From assembly GCF_900099675.1 (NCBI RefSeq), contig NZ_FNDQ01000001.1, forward strand, positions 124,001 through 188,000: a stretch of 64,000 nucleotides of DNA, given 5' to 3'. The notes under the pieces are model-generated. The model had not been told where the DNA came from, did not search any database, and was given only the letters and a program-made list of their open reading frames with translations. A program made the translations under genes and the position numbers. This DNA comes from Myroides phaeus. Lineage in GTDB: Bacteria > Bacteroidota > Bacteroidia > Flavobacteriales > Flavobacteriaceae. Numbering within the stretch: the first letter of the stretch is position 1; every line of letters starts with the position of its first letter. Below, in pieces: positions 44,670-54,654 of this stretch.

Positions 44670-46346
44670 ATGAAAGAGATTAAGAATATTTCGAGAACGA
44701 GAGCACAAGTATCGTCAGCGGCGGTAGAGCGTATGTATATTACAATGCGTCACTTGTTTAATAGAGGATTTTATAAACCAATGGGAGTTTCGGGAGATAC
44801 GTTAAGAGAAGCTTTATTAGAGCTACGCCCTGAAATTTATGGAACAATTGCAGAGGAAAAAGTTGAGTTAAATGGACTTTTATATGTTATTGAGCGTTTG
44901 CCAATTGGAATAGAAGAATGTAGATATATTAATTTAACGTCTGATGAGGGATATTCATTCTCTCACTTCACTGCTTTGGTTCCTCCAAAGAGAAGAAGAA
45001 ATTGTTATAGAATTGACGCTGAACAAATGAATATTGAGATAACAAGAGGTAGATCTGATATTTATGATGTTTTAACGCACTTGACTTTTATTTTTATTGA
45101 GTCACATAAAATTAAAAACCGCGTTTTAATCGGTGAAGAAGGAAAAGTTACACGTGATTGGAAGAAGATTGAAATTGCAGCTAAGAAAACAGAAACACTT
45201 GAGTTAGAAGAGAAAGAGATCATTATGTCTCACTTGTCTAATGTTTTAGGACGTTCTTTTTCAGAGGTACTTGATATTTATGAAAAATTTGCAATTCCTG
45301 AAAACCCAGATCGATTCTTAGATGTTATTTATTGGTTAGGAAAATTAGCTATTGAAGAGGAAATTGATAACGATAAACGTACAATTACTTTTAGCCCATT
45401 GTTGAGAGAAAGATTAGGGCACCATATTTATGGTGAAATGTGGTCTGATCGTATTAAGAATGTTTTAGAGAAAAAAGGATTATTAGGAAGACCAATTCAC
45501 ATTATTAGTGCTAATATGCACAGTGTGATGAACTCAATTTTTGCTCCTTCAGTAATGAAAGGACAAGTAGAAGTAGGATCTGAATTAGAGATTTACGAAG
45601 AGTTGAGTAAACCTGAAAATAAAGAGTTGAGAAACTTAGTAGGAGAAAGAGCTGAACGCGAAGGAATGACTTTCTTAAGAGATGAGTCTGGAACTAATAT
45701 CGATGTTCAGATTTTTGATACGGCAAAAATAAACTTGAAAAACACGAATTTTTCAACGGCAAAAATTGAAGGAGAATATCCTGTAATTATTGTAATGGAT
45801 TATGCTTTTGGAGAGCAAGCTTACGAAACAATTGATGAGCTTTTAAAACCTTACCAAAAGACTACATTAATCAATGTAGAGTCTGTTTCTATTATGGGAA
45901 AAGCAGGTATTTTAGTGGGAGGAAAAGGAGATATTATGATTCCATTTGCTCATATTAATGAAGGAACTGGAGATAACTATCCTTTTGATAATGAATTGAC
46001 AGTAGATATGTTTAAAAACAACGATATCCCTGTATTTGGAGGTACAATGGTAACTGTTTTAGGTACTTCACTTCAAAATAAAGACTTATTGAAGTTTTTC
46101 CACGATTCTACTTGGGGGGTTATTGGTCTTGAAATGGAAGGAGCACACTACCAAAAAGCGATTCAATCTGCTTCTAAAATTAGAAAAAGTATTAATCCAA
46201 ATGTAAAAGTTCGTTATGCTTATTATGCTTCTGATAATCCATTAGAAACAGGAAGTACATTAGCTTCAGGAGGGTTAGGAACAACAGGTGTAAAACCAAC
46301 ATATTTAATTACAATTAAGATTTTAGAACAGATTTTTAATTCATAA
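44670..46346 (+). CDS. conserved Bacteroidota protein with a phosphorylase-like C-terminus (DUF6909-like)
   Basis: 558 aa. I recall this as a conserved flavobacterial family (probably DUF6909) of unknown function. The N-terminal half is helical and charged. The C-terminal half has alternating strands and helices and the segment GVIGLEMEGAHYQKAI, which resembles the Glu-Met-Glu signature of the nucleoside phosphorylase/nucleosidase superfamily, preceded by GGTMVTVLGTS. No signal peptide or membrane segment. A nucleoside-related role is an inference. Confidence 0.75.
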   Translation: MKEIKNISRTRAQVSSAAVERMYITMRHLFNRGFYKPMGVSGDTLREALLELRPEIYGTIAEEKVELNGLLYVIERLPIGIEECRYINLTSDEGYSFSHFTALVPPKRRRNCYRIDAEQMNIEITRGRSDIYDVLTHLTFIFIESHKIKNRVLIGEEGKVTRDWKKIEIAAKKTETLELEEKEIIMSHLSNVLGRSFSEVLDIYEKFAIPENPDRFLDVIYWLGKLAIEEEIDNDKRTITFSPLLRERLGHHIYGEMWSDRIKNVLEKKGLLGRPIHIISANMHSVMNSIFAPSVMKGQVEVGSELEIYEELSKPENKELRNLVGERAEREGMTFLRDESGTNIDVQIFDTAKINLKNTNFSTAKIEGEYPVIIVMDYAFGEQAYETIDELLKPYQKTTLINVESVSIMGKAGILVGGKGDIMIPFAHINEGTGDNYPFDNELTVDMFKNNDIPVFGGTMVTVLGTSLQNKDLLKFFHDSTWGVIGLEMEGAHYQKAIQSASKIRKSINPNVKVRYAYYASDNPLETGSTLASGGLGTTGVKPTYLITIKILEQIFNS

Positions 46347-46354
46347 ATTTAAAA

Positions 46355-47326
46355 ATGAGTAATCATAAGAACGATAATTTTGACGAGATTGATTTGAATG
46401 ATCTGTCTACTTTTTTTAACTCTATAGGGGATTCAATAGGAAAACTATTGTATCATTTAGTTCAGTACTTAAAGAAGAATACACTATTTCTGCTTCTTGC
46501 TTTTATTGTAGGTGGTGGTATTGGGTATCTATATACATATAAGACTAAAAGTGAAGAAAGTTTAGCATTAGTAAGTAATCTAAACGGAAATGAGAAGTTA
46601 ATACAGTCAGAAACAGTTGTTGTCTTAAATTATGGTTCTTATGATTTTATTAAAAATGCAATAAAAGACTATAATAGAGATACGTTGCTTTTAAAGAAAG
46701 GTTTAGTACAAGTAGACTTAAAAGGTATCGTAAATCTTTCTGATTTGAGAAAAAACGCGTCACTATTGTCAATTTTAAGTTCAAAATCAGATAACATTGA
46801 AGAGCTTCTTACTCAAGAAGTGGTAGATAGAAATTATCATTATCACGCATTGACAATTGTAGCTATTGAAGGTTTTGAATTTGAAATGTTTTTTAAGGAC
46901 TTACAAAAAGAAGTTGAGGGCGTTAATTTTATAAAAAATCGCAAGCAAATTGCTTTAAAAAACCTTGAATTAAGACAAATAGAGCTTGAAAAGTCTATAG
47001 AACAAAGTAACAATCGCTTTTCAAAAGGGATGAAGGTCGAAGAAGAAACTACTGCTGTAGAAATACTTCTTGGAAAAGATGAGTTAATAAAAGAGTTAGC
47101 TAAAGTTGAGCGAAGTATTTTAGAAGGACAAGAAACTCTTTTTGACGTTTATAGTTCAAAACAAGAAGTAGATAACAATACATATAATACAGCTTTAAAG
47201 CAGAAATCTTCTACTAAAACAGGTATTGTAAAAGGTGGAGTTTTATTTGTGTTTATTTTTGTAATCGTGAATGGACTTTTTGGGCTATATCGTCGTTATA
47301 GTAAACAAGTTAATGAATTGAAATAG
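46355..47326 (+). CDS. Wzz-like chain-length/polysaccharide co-polymerase
   Basis: 323 aa. Two membrane helices, about 45-65 (NTLFLLLAFIVGGGIGYLYTY) and near the C-terminus (GVLFVFIFVIVNGLFGLY), enclose a periplasmic part with a coiled-coil stretch around 190-230. This is the Wzz/FepE layout, though the sequence is divergent. It opens the polysaccharide section and probably sets chain length. No Wzc-type kinase domain is attached. Confidence 0.78.
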   Translation: MSNHKNDNFDEIDLNDLSTFFNSIGDSIGKLLYHLVQYLKKNTLFLLLAFIVGGGIGYLYTYKTKSEESLALVSNLNGNEKLIQSETVVVLNYGSYDFIKNAIKDYNRDTLLLKKGLVQVDLKGIVNLSDLRKNASLLSILSSKSDNIEELLTQEVVDRNYHYHALTIVAIEGFEFEMFFKDLQKEVEGVNFIKNRKQIALKNLELRQIELEKSIEQSNNRFSKGMKVEEETTAVEILLGKDELIKELAKVERSILEGQETLFDVYSSKQEVDNNTYNTALKQKSSTKTGIVKGGVLFVFIFVIVNGLFGLYRRYSKQVNELK

Positions 47327-47332
47327 GTAGAG

Positions 47333-47890
47333 ATGAAAGTTGTTGAAACAGAATTAAAAGGTTGTTTTTTAATTGAACCAGCGGTTTTTAAAGATGAGCG
47401 CGGTTATTTTTTTGAGTCTTTTAATCAAGAGAAATTTAATCAAGCAACTGGTTTATCTGTTCAGTTTGTTCAAGATAATCAGTCTTTTTCTTCAAAGAAT
47501 GTCTTAAGAGGACTGCATTATCAAAGGGGAGAGTATCAACAAGCAAAGTTAGTTCACGTAATTCAAGGAACTATTTTGGATGTTGTTGTTGATCTAAGAC
47601 CCAATTCGTCAACATTTAGACAATCATTTAAAACAAAACTGACAAGTGAGAATCACCAACAATTGTTTGTTCCTCGTGGTTTTGCACATGGTTTTGTTGT
47701 TTTAAGTGAGACAGCCATTTTTACATATAAATGTGATAATTATTATAAGAAAGAAGCCGAAGGAGGAATTATTTATAATGATACAGATTTAGCGATTGAT
47801 TGGGAAGTACAATCAGAGCGACTTATTTTGTCTAAAAAAGACATTGAATTACCTACTTTAAAAGAGTCACTATCAATATGCGAATATTAG
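47333..47890 (+). CDS. rfbC: dTDP-4-dehydrorhamnose 3,5-epimerase
   Basis: RfbC (185 aa) epimerises dTDP-4-keto-6-deoxyglucose for dTDP-L-rhamnose. Conserved: FKDERGYFFESFNQ, VLRGLHYQ with the catalytic His region, VVDLRPNS and VPRGFAHGF. It overlaps rfbD by 13 bases. rfbA and rfbB are not in the window. Confidence 0.94.
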   Translation: MKVVETELKGCFLIEPAVFKDERGYFFESFNQEKFNQATGLSVQFVQDNQSFSSKNVLRGLHYQRGEYQQAKLVHVIQGTILDVVVDLRPNSSTFRQSFKTKLTSENHQQLFVPRGFAHGFVVLSETAIFTYKCDNYYKKEAEGGIIYNDTDLAIDWEVQSERLILSKKDIELPTLKESLSICEY

Positions 47891-48645
47891 TAACAGGATC
47901 AAATGGTCAAGTTGGACAAGCTTTAAAATCAATTTCAAATGAATATTTTGAGATTGATTTTCTTTTTTATGACTCTTCTATGCTTGATATTACGAGTTTA
48001 TCTAAGTGTCAGGAGGTTTTCAGTAAAGTGAAGCCTGATTATTGTATTAATTTAGCAGCTTATACTGCTGTTGATAAGGCAGAAGAAGAAAAAGAAACAG
48101 CTTATTTAGTTAATGCAGAAGGAGTAAAATATTTAGCTCAAGTATGTAAAGAGAACAAGGTTGTACTAATTCAAATTTCAACAGATTTTGTGTTTGATGG
48201 AAATAAAAACACACCTTATACAATAGAAGATAAGCCAAATCCTATAAATGTATATGGAGCCTCTAAATTAAAGGGAGAAGAATATATAAGAACTATGTTG
48301 CAACAATATTATATTGTACGTACTTCTTGGGTTTATTCTGATTTTGGAAATAACTTTAAGAAGACAATGTTGCGTTTAGCAAAAACAAGAAATGAATTAA
48401 GTGTAGTAAACGATCAGGTAGGGTGTCCTACAGATGCAGTTGAATTAAGCCGTTTTTTAATGTATTTAATACAAGATAAAGTAACTTTTGGAGTTTATCA
48501 TTATAGCGGTATAAAAGTTTGTTCTTGGTATGATTTTGCCGTTTCTATATTTGAAGAAGCAGGAGTGAAAGTTGAAGTTAGGCCTATTGGATCCGATGAG
48601 TTTGCTGCTAAGGCAAAGAGGCCAAAGTATAGTGTGTTGAAATAG
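47878..48645 (+). CDS. rfbD: dTDP-4-dehydrorhamnose reductase, C-terminally short
   Basis: 255 aa. The NAD(P) motif is VTGSNGQVGQAL, with CINLAAYTAVDKAEEEKE, STDFVFDG and YGASKLKGE (Tyr-x3-Lys) as in RfbD, the last step of dTDP-rhamnose synthesis. The family usually continues about 30 residues past RPKYSVL; here a stop follows one residue later, and wzx starts within nine bases. I found no frame continuing the missing tail. It may still fold, because the lost part is the outer C-terminal helix region. Confidence 0.9.
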   Translation: MRILVTGSNGQVGQALKSISNEYFEIDFLFYDSSMLDITSLSKCQEVFSKVKPDYCINLAAYTAVDKAEEEKETAYLVNAEGVKYLAQVCKENKVVLIQISTDFVFDGNKNTPYTIEDKPNPINVYGASKLKGEEYIRTMLQQYYIVRTSWVYSDFGNNFKKTMLRLAKTRNELSVVNDQVGCPTDAVELSRFLMYLIQDKVTFGVYHYSGIKVCSWYDFAVSIFEEAGVKVEVRPIGSDEFAAKAKRPKYSVLK

Positions 48646-48653
48646 AAAATTAG

Positions 48654-49925
48654 ATGATTTTTTTGAATTTATATAAAAAAATATTTGGAAGTGATTTAGG
48701 TAAAAATTTAACATCGCTAACATTGATTCAAATAGCAAATTATGCTATTCCATTATTGTTAATTCCATATGTAAGTCGAATTGTAGGTCTTGATAATTAT
48801 GGTAAGTTAGAGTATGCAAGAACTTTTGTGTTTTACTTCACAATTTTGGTTGACTTTGGATTTAATTACACAGCAACGAGAGATATAGCTGTAGTAAAGA
48901 ATGATAATAAAGAGTTGAATAAAATATTTAGTCAAGTGATCATTTGTAAAGTTTTACTATTATTAATGTCTTCGATTATTTTTTATTATTTAGTGTTTAG
49001 TGATCCGTATTTAAGCCAAATGAAAGGAGTTCTGTTTTCTACATATTTGATTAATTTAGGATTTGTTTTTTTTCCTATTTGGTTTTATCAAGGAATAGAA
49101 AAAATAGCATTTATATCAATTTTAAACTTTATAATAAAAATTATTGTATTAGCAAGTATAGTACTTTTCTTGAAAGAAAAAAGTGACTATTGGTTGTATA
49201 ATTTATTTCAGTCTATATCTCAAATAATAGCAAGTTTTTTAGCCTTTACTTTAGTATTTACAAAGTATAATATCAAATTTGTAACTGTTTCTTTTCAAGA
49301 AGTTTTTACTCGCTATAAAGAAGGATTTGCAGTTTTTGTATCTACGTTATTAGTTGCAGTTTTTGCTTCATTTTCTTTTATGATAATGAAAGATTATGTG
49401 AGTGATGAAGATTTAGGAATTTATTCAACAGCATTTAAATTAGTAATTACTATTCAAACACTATTATTAGTGCCTTTCAGTCAAGCTTTTTTTCCGTATA
49501 TGGCAAAAATAATTAATCAAGACACTAATGCCTTTAAACTTAAAATTAAACAAGCAAGTAAGTTTATATTGATATTAAATGTTATTGTTATTTTAATATC
49601 AATAATCTTTGCTAAACTAATAATAAGGATTCTTTTCGGAGAAGACTATTTATCTGCTGTAACTCCATTTAGGATTTTTGCAATTCTTCCTTTGTTTGCT
49701 TGTTTGAATAATCTATACTCATATCAAGGATTATTAAATATGAAAAAAGATAAAATATTTCTATATATTCATTTTTTATTTGCTTTAATAACAATTGGTT
49801 GTAGTTATATTATTGTTCCGAAGTTCGGATTATATGGTACAATTTTCCTTAGAGTATTTCTTGAGGTAGGGTTATTTTTAGTTTCTTATTATAATTATAA
49901 AAAACACGTAAAACTTTTAGTATGA
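48654..49925 (+). CDS. wzx: Wzx-type polysaccharide flippase
   Basis: 423 aa with about 12 membrane helices and the family's N-terminal motif QIANYAIPLLLIPYVSRIVGLDNYGKLEYA. It moves undecaprenyl-linked repeat units across the inner membrane. It overlaps the next gene by four bases (ATGA-type), showing tight coupling. Confidence 0.9.
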   Translation: MIFLNLYKKIFGSDLGKNLTSLTLIQIANYAIPLLLIPYVSRIVGLDNYGKLEYARTFVFYFTILVDFGFNYTATRDIAVVKNDNKELNKIFSQVIICKVLLLLMSSIIFYYLVFSDPYLSQMKGVLFSTYLINLGFVFFPIWFYQGIEKIAFISILNFIIKIIVLASIVLFLKEKSDYWLYNLFQSISQIIASFLAFTLVFTKYNIKFVTVSFQEVFTRYKEGFAVFVSTLLVAVFASFSFMIMKDYVSDEDLGIYSTAFKLVITIQTLLLVPFSQAFFPYMAKIINQDTNAFKLKIKQASKFILILNVIVILISIIFAKLIIRILFGEDYLSAVTPFRIFAILPLFACLNNLYSYQGLLNMKKDKIFLYIHFLFALITIGCSYIIVPKFGLYGTIFLRVFLEVGLFLVSYYNYKKHVKLLV

Positions 49926-50878
49926 GTATTGATTTATCTATAATAATTCCAGTTTTTAATGGAGAAAATTATTTAAATAAATGCATTGAGTCAATTTTTT
50001 TACAAGAAAATATTTCAATAGAAATTATTATAATTGATGATTTTTCAACGGATGGTACAGTATTGTTACTTAACAATTCTTATGAAGAAAATAGAGTTAC
50101 TCTTTTATTAAATGATAAAAATAGAGGACAAGGGCCCTGTCGAAATGATGGAATAAAAGTAGCTTGTGGTAAGTACATATTATTTATTGATGTTGATGAT
50201 TATTTAACTGATGAAAATGTACAAGTGCTTTCTAAAATTGTGAAAAGAATGGATTCTGAAACCTTAGATGTTATAAATTGTCCATATTATGTACATGAGA
50301 AACATAAGAAAAAAAAGGGAATACAAGACAATAATGTATATTTAAGCGGCAAGGAGTATTTAAATTCAGTTGATGTTTTAGAAGTTGTTGTTTGGAATAA
50401 GATTTACAGAAGAGAGTTTCTTATTCAAAACGAACTTTTTTTTAAAAGTAGAAAATATGAGGATGTTTCTTTTGTAATAGAATCTTATTTAAAAGCTGGA
50501 AAAGTTGCAAATGATACATCATTTTTTTATAATTATATAATTCGAGAAAATTCAACAATGACCGCTCCTCCTAAGGTTCAAAATGTAATAGACGTATTAG
50601 GACTTGTTAATGATTTGGAAGTTTTTTATATAGATAATAAAAGAATCTTTCAAGTAGAAAAAACTTTTTTCTATAGTTTTATTGGAGCTGCTAGAATAAT
50701 AAAAGGATATGGCGTAAATAATAAAAATATCAATAAAGAAGTATGTAAATTTAGAATGCTACATAGAGAGTATAGACGTTCAATATTTAATTCAAAATCA
50801 TTAAATTTAATATTAAGAATTTTCTTGTTTATTTCTCCTTTTTATGCAAATCGAGTCTTGGAAATTTTAAAGAAGTAA
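49922..50878 (+). CDS. family 2 glycosyltransferase
   Basis: 318 aa. The GT-A start LSIIIPVFNGENYLNKCIESI, IIIDDFSTDGT, and the metal-binding DxD-type DVDDYL (about residues 91-96) place it in GT2. It probably adds a sugar to the repeat unit on the inner face. Donor and acceptor are unknown. The last 15 residues are hydrophobic and may associate with the membrane. Confidence 0.9.
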   Translation: MSIDLSIIIPVFNGENYLNKCIESIFLQENISIEIIIIDDFSTDGTVLLLNNSYEENRVTLLLNDKNRGQGPCRNDGIKVACGKYILFIDVDDYLTDENVQVLSKIVKRMDSETLDVINCPYYVHEKHKKKKGIQDNNVYLSGKEYLNSVDVLEVVVWNKIYRREFLIQNELFFKSRKYEDVSFVIESYLKAGKVANDTSFFYNYIIRENSTMTAPPKVQNVIDVLGLVNDLEVFYIDNKRIFQVEKTFFYSFIGAARIIKGYGVNNKNINKEVCKFRMLHREYRRSIFNSKSLNLILRIFLFISPFYANRVLEILKK

Positions 50879-50977
50879 TGGGAATTTTAGTTGCCATTTT
50901 GTTTTATGTACGATAGATACAAATGATATTTTTTCTTTAGTTGTTATATAATAATAGCTGAAATACGCAAATCATAA

Positions 50978-52147
50978 ATGAAAAAAATAATTCAATTATT
51001 AAGAGTTAGAATGAATTTAGCTATTATTACTTCAAGATATCCCAAAGGAAATCAGCCTTATAATCATATGTTTGTGCACGTTAGAGCATTGTATTTTGTT
51101 TCTAAAGGAATTAATGTAACTGTATTTGTTCCTTCAAATAAAACATTTAATTATGAATATCAAGGAGTTAATGTTGTTGAAGATGTTTCAAAAAATATTA
51201 TTCCTTATTTAGATAAATTTGATGTACTCTATTTACATTTATTAAATCAATATCCTACAAAATCAGGAGGGTTTAGTATTTATAATGAAATAAGGAAGAA
51301 AAAATATCCAACAGCTTTGTATTTTCATGGCTCAGATGGGCTTATTTATCCAAAATATTTTTATGATTTCAAATTTACTTTTAAAGGAGTCTTTAAGTAT
51401 TTATACACAAATACGTGGAAGAGATATTTTGTATGGAGATTTTTGAAAAGTATGCAAAGTAGCCAGAGAGATATTGTAATGGCTCCTTCAGTTTGGTTAT
51501 CAGAGCAATTAGAAAAAATATATAAACTAAAGGCGGATAGGATTAAAGTTGTTCCAAATGGCATTGATACCAGTATGTTTAATACAAATGAAGCTTATAT
51601 GAATAGGTTTAAAATTCTGTGTATTAGGCCGCTAAATGATAGTTACCCTGTGGATGATTGCATTAGATTAATGACTTATTTACCAGATATTTTTACTTTA
51701 GACATTTATGGGCAAGGTTATCTAAAAGATAAATTAAATAAATTAATTATTGATCTAAGATTAAGTTCTCGTGTTCGAATTATTAATGAATTTATTCCTC
51801 GTGAAAAAATGAATAGTGTATTTAGGAATTATGGTATTTATAATGCGTTATCAAAATTAGATACGCAAGGGGTAAGTATGTGTGAGGCTTTGGCTGCTAA
51901 ACTACTTGTTATAAGTACTAATAAGACTTGTATTCCTGAGTTTATATCTGATAATCATACAGGATTATTAGATAATGATTTAGAAAGACTCGCAAAAAGA
52001 ATTTGTGAAGTCTGTGAAGATGAGTTATATTTTAATGAAATAATTAGTAATGCTCGTCTTAGTATGGAATCTATAGCAGTTGAAAAGGTTGGAAGTAGAG
52101 AGTTAAACCTATTAAAATTAGTGGGAGGAATAGGGAATGACAATTAA
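50978..52147 (+). CDS. family 4 glycosyltransferase
   Basis: 389 aa (or 378 from ATG 51011, where RMNLAIITSRYPKG begins the family-like strand; the start is uncertain). GT-B features are VVPNGIDTSMF in the middle and the nucleotide-sugar region SKLDTQGVSMCEALAAKLLVISTN, a variant of the usual E-x7-E motif. A 100-base gap precedes it. It probably extends the repeat unit; the sugar is unknown. Confidence 0.88.
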   Translation: MKKIIQLLRVRMNLAIITSRYPKGNQPYNHMFVHVRALYFVSKGINVTVFVPSNKTFNYEYQGVNVVEDVSKNIIPYLDKFDVLYLHLLNQYPTKSGGFSIYNEIRKKKYPTALYFHGSDGLIYPKYFYDFKFTFKGVFKYLYTNTWKRYFVWRFLKSMQSSQRDIVMAPSVWLSEQLEKIYKLKADRIKVVPNGIDTSMFNTNEAYMNRFKILCIRPLNDSYPVDDCIRLMTYLPDIFTLDIYGQGYLKDKLNKLIIDLRLSSRVRIINEFIPREKMNSVFRNYGIYNALSKLDTQGVSMCEALAAKLLVISTNKTCIPEFISDNHTGLLDNDLERLAKRICEVCEDELYFNEIISNARLSMESIAVEKVGSRELNLLKLVGGIGNDN

Positions 52148-53363
52148 AGTAAAAAATATAGATCAGTTGGTTTTTATACTGTTAGTACCTATTTTGCTAA
52201 CAGATATGTTAAATGGATTTATGTTTGAAAATAATATTTCTACTTTTTTCTCTATTGGCCAATTCTATAAAATTATTATAATTTGTTTATGTAGCTTGAG
52301 AATCATTTCGTATCCCCAATATTTTAGAGTAATCTTTTGGGCTTTTTGTGTATTAATGGTTCCCTCAATTATCAAAATTATCCAAGGACTTATTTCAATA
52401 GATAGGATAGTTTATGATATGATTAAAACTATTAAATTTTTAATTCTTCCGATAACTTTTTTTTATTTCAGAATAGTGTTTACAACCACTAATAATAAAG
52501 TTCTACCTTATTTTGTTTTTTGGATAAAAATATCTTTTTTTATTTTAGCTTTTAATCTTATTTCAAAATTAGTAGGATTTGGATATCCAATGTATAGGGT
52601 TGAAAATATAGGATCACGTGGCTATTTTATAGCAGGAAATGAAATATCTGCCTTGCTTTTAGTACTTTCAGGCTTTTTAGGATATTACAGTTTAATTATA
52701 AAAAGAAGTTTAAGAGGATTTTTAATATATGCGATTGTTAGTTTTTGTTTAGGGTTATTGATTAGTTCTAAAACAGGAATCGCAGGTGTAATATTAGTCT
52801 TTTTAATGATTTTTTTAACTTCTGATTTTTTTTCCATTAAAGAAAAAAAACAGAGGAAAGTCTTGTTTCTGTTTACATCTATTTTCACCATATTAGTATC
52901 AATAGCTATTTATTTCATTCAAAAATCTTCTATAATTGAACGGTATTCTTATTATTGGAAGAAATTAGATGTGTACACATTTATTTTATCAAGTCGTAAT
53001 ACTTATTTCAAAGAAATGTTAGTCATTTACAATGAAAATTATGATTTAATAGACTGTTTATTTGGAGTAGGAGCTTCAAGATATGAAACTTTAGGAGGAA
53101 GATACGTTGAAATAGATTTTCTGGATGTTTTTTTTATATATGGGATATCAGGAATAGTTTTATTGAGTCTATATGTTGGTTATATGTTGGTTAACCTTGC
53201 TAAGATTAGAAATGAAGTGAGCCACCCTTTTTCAAAATTATCTATGATTATGATTTTTCTATTGCTAATTTTGTCCTGTTTATCAGGACATATATTGAAT
53301 TCAGGGATTGCAGGAATTTTTATAGGTTTTGTTTTCTCACTTATGTATGTAGAAGTAAAATGA
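52137..53363 (+). CDS. Wzy-like polysaccharide polymerase
   Basis: A 408-aa protein of about ten to eleven membrane helices. The large periplasmic loop and the C-terminal pattern FGVGASRYETLGGRYVEIDFLD followed by FFIYGISGIVLL resemble O-antigen polymerases. It overlaps both neighbours by 4-11 bases. Wzy sequences diverge greatly, so the role rests on topology and context. Confidence 0.75.
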   Translation: MTIKVKNIDQLVFILLVPILLTDMLNGFMFENNISTFFSIGQFYKIIIICLCSLRIISYPQYFRVIFWAFCVLMVPSIIKIIQGLISIDRIVYDMIKTIKFLILPITFFYFRIVFTTTNNKVLPYFVFWIKISFFILAFNLISKLVGFGYPMYRVENIGSRGYFIAGNEISALLLVLSGFLGYYSLIIKRSLRGFLIYAIVSFCLGLLISSKTGIAGVILVFLMIFLTSDFFSIKEKKQRKVLFLFTSIFTILVSIAIYFIQKSSIIERYSYYWKKLDVYTFILSSRNTYFKEMLVIYNENYDLIDCLFGVGASRYETLGGRYVEIDFLDVFFIYGISGIVLLSLYVGYMLVNLAKIRNEVSHPFSKLSMIMIFLLLILSCLSGHILNSGIAGIFIGFVFSLMYVEVK

Positions 53364-54637
53364 TAGAGAAGAAAATAGTTTTAATCGCAACGGCTTTTTT
53401 TTGTTTTTTAATGCCAATTAGTACAAAATTAGCTAACATAGGAATAATACTTTTTATTATTTCGATGGTATGGTATATAATTAAATTAAAATTATATAAA
53501 GAAGTATCAGTACATAAAATAAGAAGCCTTTTCTTAAATACAACAGCAGTTATAGTATTATTGTTAGCTATTGGATTATTTTATACAATAGATTTTAGTA
53601 GAGGGATTAAATATTTTGAAAACTATTCTTCTTACTTAATACTTCCTTTATTGTTGAGCTTTGTCAATATAGATTTATTGACTAAAATAAAAAAAGTAGC
53701 TTTTCGTTTTTTTGTTTTTGGCAGTGTTGTAAGTAGTTTAATCTTATTGGGAAATAATTTTATAAAATACTATCTATACAAAGGAAGGTTTGTTATAGAA
53801 ACAGATTTATTGGGATATTTTTTCACATACCACGAGTTTGCTCACCTTTTAAAATTTCACCCTACACTATTAGGATTATATTTAGTATTCAGCATTATTA
53901 TAATTAATGAGTTTCTTGATTTTATTTTACATAAGTTTAAATATATTTTCTTTCTTATTTTCTTTCTTTGTTTAGTGTTTTTGAATTCAAGAACACCATT
54001 TTTGGTTTTTGCTTTGTATCTTTTATTTTGTTTCTGTAGATTAATCAAAAATAATTTAAATAATAGAAAAGGTAGGTTACGTATTTTATTCGCGATTGTT
54101 GGATTGATGATATTAAGTGTAGGCTTATTTTTTACTATTAGAAAGACTTATATCTATGAAAGATTTTCCTCTCATTTAGTTTGGGAATTAACTGAAAATA
54201 AAGGGACGTCATATGATGGAATTTATTCAAATGATAGCCGCTTCTCAAGATGGAAAGCTCTTTTTAATAAGGGGTTAGAAAGACCCATTTTAGGGTTTGG
54301 CTCAGGGAGTGAAGATACTATTGTATTACAAGCTTATGCAGAGAATGATTTAGTTTATGCATTTAAGTCTAAATATGGGTCACATAATCAATATTTAGTA
54401 TTCTTTTTAGAGTATGGTATTTTTGGGTTACTATTATTTCTGCACTTTATTTTTGTTCAATTTAAATATTCTTTTAGAGCTAAAAATACAATATCTTTTT
54501 TACTAAATGGTATTGTTCTGATTGCTTGTATTTTTGATTCAATATTATATTTAAATACCTATATAATATTTGTAGCGCTCTTTTTGAATTTATTTTATTT
54601 TGAAAATAAACTCAAAATAAAAGAGTATAAAGTTTGA
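53360..54637 (+). CDS. O-antigen ligase (WaaL)-family protein
   Basis: A 425-aa protein with many membrane helices and the Wzy_C signature region LGFGSGSEDTIVL followed by SHNQYLVFFLEYGIFGLL, where the HNQYL element is shared by ligases and polymerases. Two such proteins in a row suggest one polymerase and one ligase; which is which is uncertain. Confidence 0.78.
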   Translation: MIEKKIVLIATAFFCFLMPISTKLANIGIILFIISMVWYIIKLKLYKEVSVHKIRSLFLNTTAVIVLLLAIGLFYTIDFSRGIKYFENYSSYLILPLLLSFVNIDLLTKIKKVAFRFFVFGSVVSSLILLGNNFIKYYLYKGRFVIETDLLGYFFTYHEFAHLLKFHPTLLGLYLVFSIIIINEFLDFILHKFKYIFFLIFFLCLVFLNSRTPFLVFALYLLFCFCRLIKNNLNNRKGRLRILFAIVGLMILSVGLFFTIRKTYIYERFSSHLVWELTENKGTSYDGIYSNDSRFSRWKALFNKGLERPILGFGSGSEDTIVLQAYAENDLVYAFKSKYGSHNQYLVFFLEYGIFGLLLFLHFIFVQFKYSFRAKNTISFLLNGIVLIACIFDSILYLNTYIIFVALFLNLFYFENKLKIKEYKV

Positions 54638-54654
54638 TTATATATAAAAAATTG

